Program-made: the position numbers and the translations under genes | Assembly: GCA_030568195.1 (NCBI GenBank) | Contig: JAJLTO010000015.1 | Location: 1 to 64,000 of the forward strand | Reading direction: 5' to 3' | Source of the DNA: Dipodascopsis uninucleata var. uninucleata | Lineage: Eukaryota > Ascomycota > Lipomycetes > Lipomycetales > Lipomycetaceae | Length of the DNA stretch: 64,000 nucleotides | Shown: one piece after another, positions 10,587-21,387 of the stretch | Layout: every line of letters begins with the position of its first letter | Numbering within the stretch: the stretch's first letter is position 1 | Notes under the pieces: generated by a model | What the model saw: only the letters and a program-made list of their open reading frames with translations | Told to the model about the DNA's origin: nothing | Database searches by the model: none

Positions 10587-12249
10587 ATGGCTCCTCATGC
10601 TACTGACGAAACTGGTACTTCTGAAGTTCCGGAGATGCTTTCTGGTCGCACGACCGTTAGCGTAATTTCTGATAAGGCTCAGTTAGAGTCTGGATATCTA
10701 CTTTCGAATTTCACTTATGAAAATGCGTGTGTCCAGAAATTGCCAAATGGCAAGTACGAGGTTACTCCTACGAAAGTAGACTATAACTTTAAAGTGGACA
10801 TGAAAGTTCCAAAAACTGGGTATGTATTTGAAAATATGAGCTTAAGTTCGAAATAGGTTGTATTCTAACATTATGTGTTATAGTCTCATGCTTGTCGGTC
10901 TTGGAGGTAATAATGGTTCTACTTTGACAGCAACGATTTTAGCAAATCGATATGGTATCAAATTTAGGACGAAAAATGGTGTTCAAGAACCAAATTATTA
11001 TGGATCGGTCACGCAGTCGTCTACTTTAAAGCTTGGTGTGGATGAGAGCGGTAATGACGTTTATGCTCCTTTTAATGAAATTCTTCCTATGCTACATCCT
11101 AATGATATTGTTATTGGAGGTTGGGATATTAATTCTGCTAATTTGGCTGATGCTATGGCTCGTGCTAAAGTCTTGGATTTTGATCTACAGCGTCAAGTGT
11201 CCAAATACATGGCACAGATTAAACCACTTCCGTCAATTTATTATCCAGATTTCATAGCTGCTAATCAGTCTGATCGAGCTGATAATTTGATTGATGGCGA
11301 TTCTAAGTGGGATCATGTTCAACGAATTCGTCAGGATATAGCTGATTTTAAGCTCCGAAATGGTCTTGAAAAAGTTATTGTCGTATGGACTGCCAATACT
11401 GAGCGTTATTCTGATATAATTACAGGTGTTAATGACACAGCGGAAAATCTTGTGAAGTCAATCAAAGAATCTCATGAAGAAGTTGCGCCATCAACCATTT
11501 TTGCGGTTGCTTGTATTCTTGATAAGGTGCCTTTTATCAATGGTTCTCCTCAGAACACATTTGTGCCTGGTTGTATCGAACTTGCTGAAAAGCAAAAGAG
11601 TTTTATTGGTGGTGATGACTTCAAATCTGGTCAAACAAAATTGAAGTCTGTCCTTGCTCAATTCCTAGTCGATGCTGGTATCAAGCCGTTATCTATTGCT
11701 TCTTATAATCATCTTGGTAACAATGATGGCTATAACTTGTCTGCACCGAAGCAGTTTAAATCAAAAGAAATTTCCAAGAAATCAGTTGTGGATGATATGA
11801 TTGCGTCAAATCATATCCTTTATAATGAAGAAAAGGGTGCTTCTATTGATCATTGTATTGTTATCAAGTACCTTCCAGCTGTAGGTGATTCAAAGGTAGC
11901 AATGGATGAGTATTATTCTGAGCTCATGATGGGCGGACATAATACTATCTCTATTCATAACGTCTGTGAAGATTCTCTATTGGCTTCTCCATTGATAATT
12001 GATCTGGCTGTCATATGTGAATTTTTTTCTAGAGTCAGTTATAAGAAAGCTGATAGTGATGAAGAATTTGAAACATTCTATCCTGTGCTGTCAGTTTTGT
12101 CTTACTGGTTGAAAGCGCCTCTTGCTCGTCCCGGATATGAGCCTGTTAATGGCTTGAATAAGCAGAGGGCTGCACTTGAGAATCTTCTTCGAGCGTTTGT
12201 TGGCTTAGCTCCGCAAAATGAGCTTAAGCTGGAAGAACGTTTGTGGTAA
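10587..12249 (+). CDS. INO1: inositol-3-phosphate synthase
   Basis: It converts glucose-6-phosphate to 1D-myo-inositol-3-phosphate in an NAD-dependent reaction. This is the committed step of inositol synthesis and feeds phosphatidylinositol and phytate. There are two exons, 10587-10819 and 10884-12249, joined in frame across a 64-nt intron with a CTAAC branch site; 532 residues, the usual family length. The join rebuilds the NAD-binding glycine loop GLGGNNGST just after the intron. Later signatures include [17 protein letters not shown], the LGNNDG loop, and the C-terminal [14 protein letters not shown] segment. The start ATG is the first in the frame and opens a typical N-terminus. A dyad symmetry lies 48 nt upstream. 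Presence of this gene means the organism can make its own inositol. Confidence 0.98.
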
Positions 12250-12520
12250 TTTTTACGATATACGGTGATTCTTACTATTTCTCTTGGCCTGGTTTCTACG
12301 AATAAGTATCGAGTAACTAAGGTTTTAAATTTGATTGGGGAGATTATGTTTTTATTCTTTATACTCATGTATGTGTAGTATCCTTTTTTTACGTTGTGGC
12401 TATAAACAAGACAAATAATAAAAAAAAATTTTCTTCGGAAATTCCTTGAATAGTACTAAAGGTGTAACTCAAGTATGAACAGTAGACATAATTTTTCAAA
12501 TAGTTTCGTATCGCGCTGGA

Positions 12521-13678
12521 TTAAAATTTACTTAGCTGCTTAACTTTTCGTGTCTTATCAGACGTTGGTCTTCTGAATAGTAGAATAAACATGATTGAGC
12601 TCGCTATGCCGACACCAAACCAAGTAGCTATATACTGAGCATGATTATTGCGTATATCAAGACGAGGTAAGCGACCAATAGGTATCCCTTCCATTGCAAA
12701 TTCTTCCCAGGACATGAAAGACTCGTTCGGATCAAATATCTCTTCGATAATCATTGGCTCTGACTGACTGGTCTCTGCAATTTGAGGGATATCTACGTAG
12801 AAATAAATTCCCTTTAAAGGATCATTATCCGGTGTGAAGTAGTTGCGACCTGCCGGCTTCTTAATAAGTCCTTCTATTACCACCGTTTCCTTCGGCTATA
12901 TTATACTTTCAGTGAGCAATGATTCCATTCGAGAAAACATTCGACACTTACCAGGCCATTTGGATTCCGCTTCGTTTGATTAGCCATAGATTTTCTAATC
13001 CAGCCACGATTTACTAAAATCCTGCTGCCATTCTCCCTTTGAAAGGGCGTTATTACAGCATATCCAATCTCTCCTTCATATGTTCTGGGTCCTACCAAAA
13101 TTTCTTTCTCATGGAGGAACCTTCCTTTCGCTAATACCCGTCGATACTGCATTTCCATTGCAGCCTCATTACTAGTAAACTTAATATTTTTATTGCACAG
13201 AAAACTCTTAAACCATACTTACTTGAGATTTGCTGGTAGAATAAGAGGAGGTAGTGCCAATCTGTTCTCATATTCAGCAATAAGATCGGTTTTCCACTTC
13301 AAGCGCTTGATCTGCCAAAATCCCAGTGAGAAAGAAATTGCCGGCATAAGCACTAAATATACTGTAAGTGATCTCAACTTCTAAATCTCGATAACTATAC
13401 TAACCAAGCAGTGACAATACTACTTTTTTCCGGAAAGAGGTATCTTTTTTGCTTCCCACAGTCTCCCAATCGACGTTAGTTACTATAGTCCGACGGTGAG
13501 GAATATACTGAGATTTTAATGAAGCATTGCGTAATAAATAATTATTCCTTGAGTTCACAAAGAATTTCTGAACGAAACATATTCTACCTACTCGAAACAC
13601 CATCTGAGGGTGTGAAACCTCATGATACAACGAGTGAAAAGTCATTGTCAATGTCCTCAAAGAAGGTACATTGGCCAT
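12521..13678 (-). CDS. SHY1: SURF1/Shy1 cytochrome c oxidase assembly factor
   Basis: Shy1 is a mitochondrial inner-membrane protein needed for haem insertion into Cox1 during complex IV assembly. There are four exons: 13678-13405, 13361-13223, 13171-12952 and 12895-12521. Frames join exactly, giving 335 residues from the ATG at 13678. A later in-frame ATG at 13603 would also give a good mitochondrial presequence rich in Arg and lacking acids, so the start is uncertain. There are two membrane segments, as expected: one near the start of the mature part (exon 2, before FWQIKRLKWK) and one at the C-terminus (ATWFGVGIASSIMFILLFRR). Between them lies the family core, with GYAVITPF and ILVNRGWI. 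The gene is transcribed away from the UBX gene start at 13916. Confidence 0.93.
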
Positions 13679-13915
13679 GAAGAAAATGTCGTGAAGAGAT
13701 CTCAAAAATAGATCCGCTAGTTTATCACGTGATGCGTGTTTCGCTCAGTTTCTGCATATCATTGACAACTCCCAGACCTCTTAGCTTCTCTGTCAAATGA
13801 CCCGAGAGATCTTGCTTCGCATTTCGTATAAGAATTTTAGTTCCATAGCATATTAGAGAGACTACGATATAATCTTTTAAACTATTCCATTTCTTGCTTA
13901 AATAGCACGAGGTAG

Positions 13916-15456
13916 ATGATGGCATCTTCTAATTCTGGAGTTTTCGAAACGCAAGTAGAAACTGCAGTTTCGCGATCTGTCAAGGAGCAATTGCCTCTAC
14001 TTGTATTCGTCGCAGGTATGATAGACATTATGACTTAGCGAAAGCTGTGACTGACATCTACTAGATGATAGTGATGAATCGCAAAGATGGATACGAGATA
14101 TAATATTTACAAGTGAAGTACGCTGAACGACAGGCGCTTTTGTTACATGAGCTATAGGAGGATTACGGCTACTGACTTCAAACTAGGTAATTACTATACT
14201 GCGAAATCACTCTGTTTCTGTTCGACTGCAGCAAGGATCTACTGAAGCCAATTATTTTGGGCAAATTTTTCCTATAGTTAATGTTCCGGCTTTGTATATT
14301 ATTAAGTATGTTTTTGATTAGCTGTCAGAATGAAATATTCTAATATATTTTTAGTAATGGGCAATTGATTCAGTATATTGAAGGTAGTGTTGATCTTGAA
14401 AGTTTTATCTGCAAACTTAGAGAATCTTTGCTATCAAAGAATGGTTCAGGTGGTGAAAACAGTGGTGCTGTTTCGGGAGAAAATACTCAAATAGAGAATC
14501 AAAATGGAGGCCATAGAGCTTATTCTGAGCCCCTGCCTGATTGTAGCACTGTTTCTTCAACTTCCAATATTGGCACTACACGACAAGAGTAAGTTTTAAC
14601 AGCTATTTTGACACAATGATAGTCAGATGCTCACGAATTTTTAATTAGGTTATCAACAAACGATGGGCCATTGCGAAATGATGATGAATTTGCACATGAG
14701 GAGCAAAGAAATCCTACGTCTCAATCTAAGCGGAATATTCAGAATGAACAAAATGCAGATTCAAGCAACAGTCAGCACGAAAGAATTCGACGAAAAAGAA
14801 TAGAAGAGAGCGAGGAGCGGCAACGTATACTGAAGCTTCTTAGAGATGATAAAGAAGAACGGAAGGCTAGAAGTCGAAAGTCGGAATTTGAGGGTTCTTT
14901 CACCTCTACAGACGATTCAGACCAAAACATTAAAAATGGCGAACATTTCCGTCAACATACTGAGTCCGCCCTCGCTATCAGGTTATTTGACGGAAGCTCT
15001 ATAAAGCATCGATTTCCTGTGGGATCCACTCTAATTGACGTGCGTTCTTGGATTGATTCAGTCAGAACAGATGGTGACGGTGCATATATAATAATGTGCT
15101 TGATCCCTCATAAAGTCTTTACTTCAGAAGATGAGCATTTATCGCTAGTAGAGCTCGGACTCCATCCAACCGCCACTTTAATACTGAAGCCGATCAATGA
15201 TTCGTCTTCTATTACAGCTTCAATGTACAATCGTTTACAAAGCACATTGACCTCAATCTTAACTACAGCAGGTTCTTATTTAGGATATGGTAATTCTAAC
15301 CAGTCTGAGAGGTTCAGTGATAATGATGGAAGAGCTCGTATGACGTCAAGATCACGAAATTTGGTGATGCGACCAAGAACTATTCAGGATGTTGAAAATG
15401 ATGATGCTGACAGAAGAACATATAATGGCAACCAACTCAATTTAGAAGATGACTAA
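13916..15456 (+). CDS. UBX-domain protein with thioredoxin-like N-terminus (UBXN4/UBXD2-like)
   Basis: This is a Cdc48/p97 adaptor; UBXD2 (erasin)-type proteins assist ER-associated degradation. There are five exons: 13916-14015, 14065-14117, 14187-14305, 14355-14588 and 14649-15456; 437 residues. The first about 110 residues form a thioredoxin-like domain typical of this subfamily (LPLLVFVA, then VRLQQGSTEANYFGQIFP, VPALYII). A charged, Arg/Glu-rich helix follows (about 190-245), and then the UBX domain at about 270-350, starting at ALAIRLFDGS. The usual FPR loop that contacts Cdc48 is not obvious; the corresponding position reads LIPHKVF. Two ATGs stand in tandem at the start. No clear membrane hairpin was seen, unlike animal erasin. 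Confidence 0.88.
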
Positions 15457-15626
15457 TGAAAATTACGCGAAATACAAGTGTCTGGTTCATATTTCTTTTT
15501 GGTAGCAGCGATGACAGTGGTTTTTATCATACCTCGATTATTACAGCTATAATAATTTATCATATTTTACAACGTCAATTCCAGAAATATGCTCTATGTT
15601 TTAACAGAAATTAGCGTTATACGAAT

Positions 15627-17094
15627 CTAAGCATTCTCAAGTTGTATCAGATCCCAACCAATGTCGCCTTTTGTTATTGACACTTGGTGAACTTCATGGG
15701 CTAGACTTCTTAATACTGAATCACTGAATCTTTAATTAGTTGATGGAAATAATGTAATTAGTCTTATAGCTTACCTTGCTGACTGAACCCATACACAATA
15801 GTCTTCCGTAATAATTTTAGAGTATACGTAATATACATCATGAAATGAAAAGAGGCCATCAATCTTTAACAGAGCTTTCAGAACAATGCGTTTGCCTCCT
15901 CTAAGAAGAATATACACATCTTCCCAGCATTTTATTGCTAGTTCCCAGTGTCGATAGAGAGGATAAGCGAGTGCACGACGTATACATGCTATCTTCACTT
16001 CTTTTACGGATGAGAAGATAGAGTCGAGACATGAAATATTTGCAGCTAGTTTTCCAATAGTCCAGGCAGATTCCGACGTATGATCGTCTAAAGTTGTTCT
16101 GACATCATAACTGTAAGCATATAGAATAGGAATGAGACCTAAATAAAGGTTTTTCTTTTCCGAGATAGATTCTATTAAATAAGTTCTACGAGGTAGATTC
16201 ACCATCTGATTGCGTTCCTTCTCTGTAAATTCTATAGCAGAAGGATTGCTCGAAGCACTTTTAGCAAGCGCTATCAAAGATGCCTCAAAATTAATTAGCT
16301 CTGATATGCTAGGGTTATCAAATTTATCAGATAGATAGTATTCAGGATCAAATTTGAGGTTTTCATTCTCGATGCGCTCCATGGTTCGAGATTCCGCGGT
16401 GCTCGACTCAGGGTCTTCTAAGTCATTTATATCATTGCCCAACGATTTGGTCTGTACAAGATACTTGCTATACTGACAATTGAACCCATATTTAGCAGAA
16501 AGTAAGGAATCTGTAGGTACTTCTTGATTTATCTGCCAGTCAAAGGCAGATGCATCTTCGAATTCCCCAAGTACACTAGAGCACATTTCAGGCTCGGCTT
16601 CTATAGAGGCCACTTCTTCTATCAAAGGCTTTTTAACAGAGTCTGAAGCACCATTGGACACGTGCATATTAATAGCTGAGGATTCTCCAACGCGAGCAAG
16701 GAGCTTCGTGGTTAAGTCAAGGTCAGGAAAATATTCGCCCGACGTCTCTTTCGGCAGGTGCACCTTAAGCAATGAAGAAGTGAAGTCGAATGATGCTACA
16801 GCACGATCATCATCTACTATGTTACTTGGAAACTTCAGTCTAAACCTTTGTTAGCATATCATAACACATTTCCGGTCTTGATCAATACCTTAAGTAATAA
16901 GGGGGAAGCGACAATACAAAAATGTTCTCTTCGATCCGTATTTCTACATTTTGTGCCTATATTTTAGACCGATCATTAGCCAAAATATATCTTAGTCAGA
17001 TCCAGATAAATCAGCATACCTTTAAATGTGTTACTTTAATATTAACATATACAAAATTATCATCTTGTCTAACAGTAAAATGAGGTGTAATCAT
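15627..17094 (-). CDS. SHQ1: H/ACA snoRNP assembly factor Shq1
   Basis: Shq1 is a chaperone that binds the Cbf5/dyskerin pseudouridine synthase before H/ACA snoRNP and telomerase RNP assembly. There are four exons: 17094-17020, 16956-16889, 16839-15775 and 15729-15627; 436 residues. Introns are 45-63 nt. The N-terminal CS-like domain (about 1-95) starts MITPHFTVRQDDNFVYVNIK and includes PPYYLRL. The C-terminal Shq1 domain (about 225-436) carries YAYDVRTT, ESAWTIGKL, YPLYRHWELAIKCWEDV and DDYCVW-like blocks. An acidic linker separates them. The first exon lies 200 bp from the divergently transcribed CIA30 gene, so the two share a promoter region. Confidence 0.96.
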
Positions 17095-17294
17095 TATATT
17101 CCTTATATAAATTATTCTGAGCGTAGTGAAGCATTATTGTGTGAAATTTCTCTCGGTGAGCGAATTGGGATATATTGAAGTGGTACAATTGAAATAAAAT
17201 TACTATTTGCGACCTATAGCAACCAATATTTTAGAAAACCCATCCAAGCACTGAAATTCTGGAGAGGCTGCTTTTTTCCCGAGTGATATTCAAA

Positions 17295-18184
17295 ATGGCT
17301 ACTAGCGTAATAACGAAGATGTTGAAACATATGGGAACGAGTCTTAAAACTAGTAAGTATGAGATGTTTACATTGTAATGTTATACTTGTGCTAATATGG
17401 AAAGATCTCTCCGGACCACCCCCACCATTGAAAGAGTTTATAATGCTACAGTTTTCGAGTCCTGACTCTGCTAAGGGCTGTATTGTCAGGTCTGATAGAG
17501 AGATCCAGGGATATAGTACTGCAAACTTAGACTGGAATGAGCGGGAAAGAGCAGCGCATTTTAACGGAGTGTTGTCATTGGACTTACCAGCATCTCGACC
17601 CGAAGTAACAAGATCTGGTTATGCAATGTTTCGAAGCCGTGATCCTCCTAAGGATTTCAAAGGCGAAGAGATTTGCTGGAATTGGCGAGAGCTATCTCAT
17701 ATAGCATTACGTGTTAAAGGTGATAGAAGAAAATACTTTGTAAATATACAGTCGAAAACCGCTCTTCCTACCGAAATTCATCAACATAGACTTTTTTTAT
17801 ATTCACCTGGCGAATGGGAGGTGGCAGTGGTACGTATCGAAGTACTTTGACAATGGAGCAGGTCTAATGATTTATTACTAATTCTATAAAGATACCAATA
17901 AAAAGCTTTCTTCTTACTCATTGGGGTCGCGTAGAGTCACTACAAGAGATCAATCGTAATCGCGTGCGTACTATAGGTATTGGATTACTTGATCGTCAAT
18001 ACGGACCATATAGCTTATATATAGACTGGATTAAGGTGAGCTTAATATGATGTATTCCATAATATAGCAGCTAATAATGATGATTTAGGCAATATCAGAT
18101 TCTGAAGCCGAACGATATATAAACGAAAGACGCGAATTAGAGATGCGAAAGAGGATACACCTGCTACACGAATCAAATGCTTAG
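17295..18184 (+). CDS. CIA30: CIA30-family complex I intermediate-associated protein (NDUFAF1-like)
   Basis: This is a mitochondrial matrix chaperone family acting on membrane-arm intermediates of respiratory complex I. There are four exons: 17295-17352, 17405-17829, 17892-18035 and 18089-18184; 240 residues. The CIA30 fold is recognisable from GYAMFRSR, FKGEEICWNW, the IQSKTALPTEIHQHRLF block and the late GIGLLDRQYGPYSLYIDWIK. The N-terminus (MATSVITKMLKHMGTSLKT) is basic and hydroxylated, consistent with import. The tail is a charged helix. Some fungi without complex I keep family members, so the gene suggests but does not prove that complex I is present. It is convergent with ADE1, with only 119 bp between stop codons. 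Confidence 0.9.
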
Positions 18185-18303
18185 ACTTTGACTTAATAAA
18201 TCAATTTTATTTAACATTTCAGCTCAAATGAAGAGTTCTGTTTTTCTACATCCAAAGTATTATTTATATTACAATACATACTGTCTGAAGGTTAATATCT
18301 GAA

Positions 18304-19444
18304 TTAAATTGTCCAATTTTCACCCGTCAATGATTCAAAAGCTTCCACATATTTTTCGGATGTTTGTTTGGCAATACTATCTGGCATTTCCACATCCTCT
18401 TTATAGGCTAAGTTATTAGCTGTTAACCAATTTCTTAGGAATTGCTTATCATAACTGTCTTGTGACTGGCCCAATTTGTACGTATCGGCACGCCAAAATC
18501 TAGAAGAGTCTAGCAGTGTACAATGTTAGAACGAGCCAGATAATGTGTAGTCACGAAAATATTATATACTCACCTGGTGTGAGGACTTCGTCTACCAGAA
18601 CCACCTGTCCATTTTCATCCACACCGAATTCGAATTTAGTATCTGCAATAATGATGCCCTTAGAAGTGGCGAAATCTCGCGCACGGCTATATAGCGCCAG
18701 AGAAAGCTCTTCAATTCTCTTAGCATACTTTTCTCCGACTATCTTTACAGCTATTTACAAATTAATATCATTATATAAAGATAAATAAGATACGACTTAA
18801 CTTACCTTCAGAAGGATGAATATTTTCGTCTAATATTATGGTTAGTTGGCGACATATACAAATAAAAACTGTATCTCAATGGAGACTACATACCATGTTT
18901 ACCAAGTTCAGCCTTGGTACTAGGAGTGTATATAGGACAATCGAAGGCTTCACTCTCTTGCATTCCTTCTCTGATTTTGATACCATGAACAGTTCCTTTG
19001 GATTGATACTCTTTCCAGGCAGAGCCCGTTAAATAACCTCGTACAATAGCTTCAATCGGAAGTATTGTGTACTTTCTGACGAGCATACTTCTATCTTTCA
19101 GCTGATCGCTATACGGATAGACATTTTCAGGAAGACTGTCAATTTCCGTCGTGATAAAATGATTTTTGCATATGTCAGAGAGAAGGTTAAACCAAAATTT
19201 TGAGATTTGCGTCAGTATTTTGCCTTTATCTTTGATTCCCTAATTTAACTATGCAATTAGAATAGAGCATCATTACTGTTAATATTATCGTCCTTACATT
19301 CTTCATAACAACGTCATAAGCTGATATGCGGTCAGTTGCTACAAACAATAAAGTAGATTCATCTAGAGAATAGATGTCTCGAACTTTGCCTCGAGCGATT
19401 AATTCCAGAGTTGAATGAAGATTCGTGGAAGTTAGTGCTGCCAT
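18304..19444 (-). CDS. ADE1: SAICAR synthetase (purine biosynthesis)
   Basis: Phosphoribosylaminoimidazole-succinocarboxamide synthase joins CAIR and aspartate with ATP in de novo purine synthesis. There are five exons: 19444-19298, 19239-18894, 18829-18806 (only 24 nt), 18750-18574 and 18509-18304. All frames are continuous, giving 299 residues, the normal size for the monofunctional fungal enzyme (S. pombe ade7, S. cerevisiae ADE1). Motifs in order are [44 protein letters not shown] across the micro-exon, [11 protein letters not shown] and [10 protein letters not shown]. The start ATG opens the protein directly before the first motif. Confidence 0.97.
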
Positions 19445-19858
19445 AGCTACAAATTTTTTCTTATTTTCTTTTTTACTGTCACGGAAAAAATCGATTCGAA
19501 TTCTCAGCGAATTCTCAACACGTCAGTTGCAAACTTGTATAAATTCTTACTAGTTTAGGGTTATTGATAAACGAATTGTAATTGACACGTGATTGTGCTC
19601 GGTAGTACATTCTTAGTCTCTTGAAGACTCATCTACATCTAAATAAGTTCAAGAACATAATAATATGTGTATATGTGCAATTACACTTAATAGCTTCTTC
19701 CAGTTGAAAGAACTAAATGGATTATATCATACTATATAGTATAATATATTATAAAGCAATCTGGAATTAAACGCACAAAAATACAATTACATAAGCTACT
19801 AGACTAAGTATGAATATATTTCGAACAATTAAATTTCAAAGCTAAGAGAGTACTATAT
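19445..19858. other. intergenic region between ERG1 and ADE1
   Basis: This is the upstream region of ADE1 and the downstream flank of ERG1. A short AT palindrome (TACTATATAGTA) occurs near 19730. No gene is seen. Confidence 0.6.
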
Positions 19859-21387
19859 CTATTTCCACTCTGAGAACATAATAGGAAGAACAACTAAACA
19901 CGCTTTCCAAAAGACTAGAACACTTTCTTTTGCTAGATATGGATACTGAGAAATGTCTGCGTCAGAAAAGAGAACATATATACTGTAAATAGCTACTTTG
20001 AAGAAATGACTAATTAATAAGAAAGGAATCGGTAGAACACCAGAGAGAAGTCCAATTGGTTCTGAAACATAAATACCCCCTAGCTGGAAGTAGCGAAAAC
20101 ATCCTCGTTGTAAACATCGCAGCCGATCATCATCAGCAGCAAATAACGCATATAAAGCCTGTGCCAAAATATTAATGACCGAACTTAGGTTTTTCCGTCT
20201 CCAATAAAGCTCATGTAACTGAACAGTGACTGCCGCAGTGTCTTTCAAGTCTGGAACGTTCTGCGGACTTAAGAGATCAGTGATAATCACAGCATCTGTC
20301 AATGCCACAGTCATTCCACCACCAGTCAGTGGATGTCTCATATTGTAGGCATCACCGATCACAACCACGCCATCTGTATCGTTAGCTGTTGGTGGTAGAT
20401 ACGAATTAGGCATTGCTCGAAGACGTTCTGTTTTCAAAGATTCCTTCACAGCAGGAAGTAAAGATGGTGGAATTGAAGGCAATACTGTCTTTTCTATTCT
20501 CTCCAAAAGTTCGCCATTAGAAGCAGATGGCAATTTCCCCTGAACGTCCACCAGAATTCTAGTGTCATGCTCACTTATTTGGTATACTAAAATAGGAGGA
20601 TGATTTCCGAGAATGACATGTCCGTAATTTGGAGTGGGGATATCAGCGTCCCTTAATAGAAACCCAACAAAATGTGACCTAATCTGTACTGGAGTACTGA
20701 TATAATCCTTTCTGAATTTTGAAAATGTACCATCAGCGATCACAGTTAGAGCACCATAATACGATTCAATGACTCCAGTCTTTCTATTCGAGCACTTTAC
20801 GCCAATAACTCGTTCTGTTTCTTTATCTGATATTATTTTCGTTACTGTTGCTTCTAAACATGTGACACTAAACCAGCTATTAGTAAAAAAAAAACTAGAA
20901 TAAAAGCAGTCTCCTGTACTCACTTTGGTGCACTTTTGGCGGCTTTTCGTAAGTTAGACACAAATCTACCATGATGAAATGATTGTCCTTGGAGATTTAA
21001 TTTCGAGTTGTTAGGATCGGAAGCGTACTTAATGGAGACACATTCACCACCATAGAAAATTGAATATCCGAAAACTTTCATGGAATCGATGCCTTCTAGA
21101 CAATCTCTAAGTCCAAGTTTTTCTAGGGCCTTCACACCACCTGGTTGCAGAAGTTCACCAACAATTCTGTCAGGTTCAGACCAATCACGCTCTACTCAAT
21201 GATTAGAAAAGAAACGCACAATCGTTAATCATGAAACATTATGGAAATGTTTATATAGTTGATGCCACATACCGATTAAAAGCACTTTACGACCCTGACG
21301 ACCCATCTTGGCCCCCAATGCGGAACCTACGACACCAGAACCGACAATAATAACATCGTAATCTTGATTCAGTATCTCTTCAGACAT
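19859..21387 (-). CDS. ERG1: squalene monooxygenase (epoxidase)
   Basis: It oxidises squalene to 2,3-oxidosqualene, the oxygen-dependent entry to ergosterol synthesis, at the ER and lipid droplets; it is the target of allylamine antifungals. There are three exons: 21387-21273, 21191-20924 and 20876-19859; 466 residues. The FAD-binding dinucleotide loop (VIIVGSGVVGSALG) is at residues about 12-26 and the second FAD block GDAYNMRHPLTGGGM at about 300. ELLQPGG and the FHHGRF region match the family. C-terminal hydrophobic segments (VLPIPFLLISHFFKVAIYSI and the last about 25 residues) anchor the enzyme to the membrane. The start is the first ATG, placed eight residues before the FAD fold. Confidence 0.97.

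Noticed and set aside
13725-13925. 66-codon minus-strand ORF with ATG, overlapping the start of the UBX gene
   Set aside because: It overlaps the start codon of a well-supported gene head to head, has no family likeness and a length expected by chance in AT-rich DNA.
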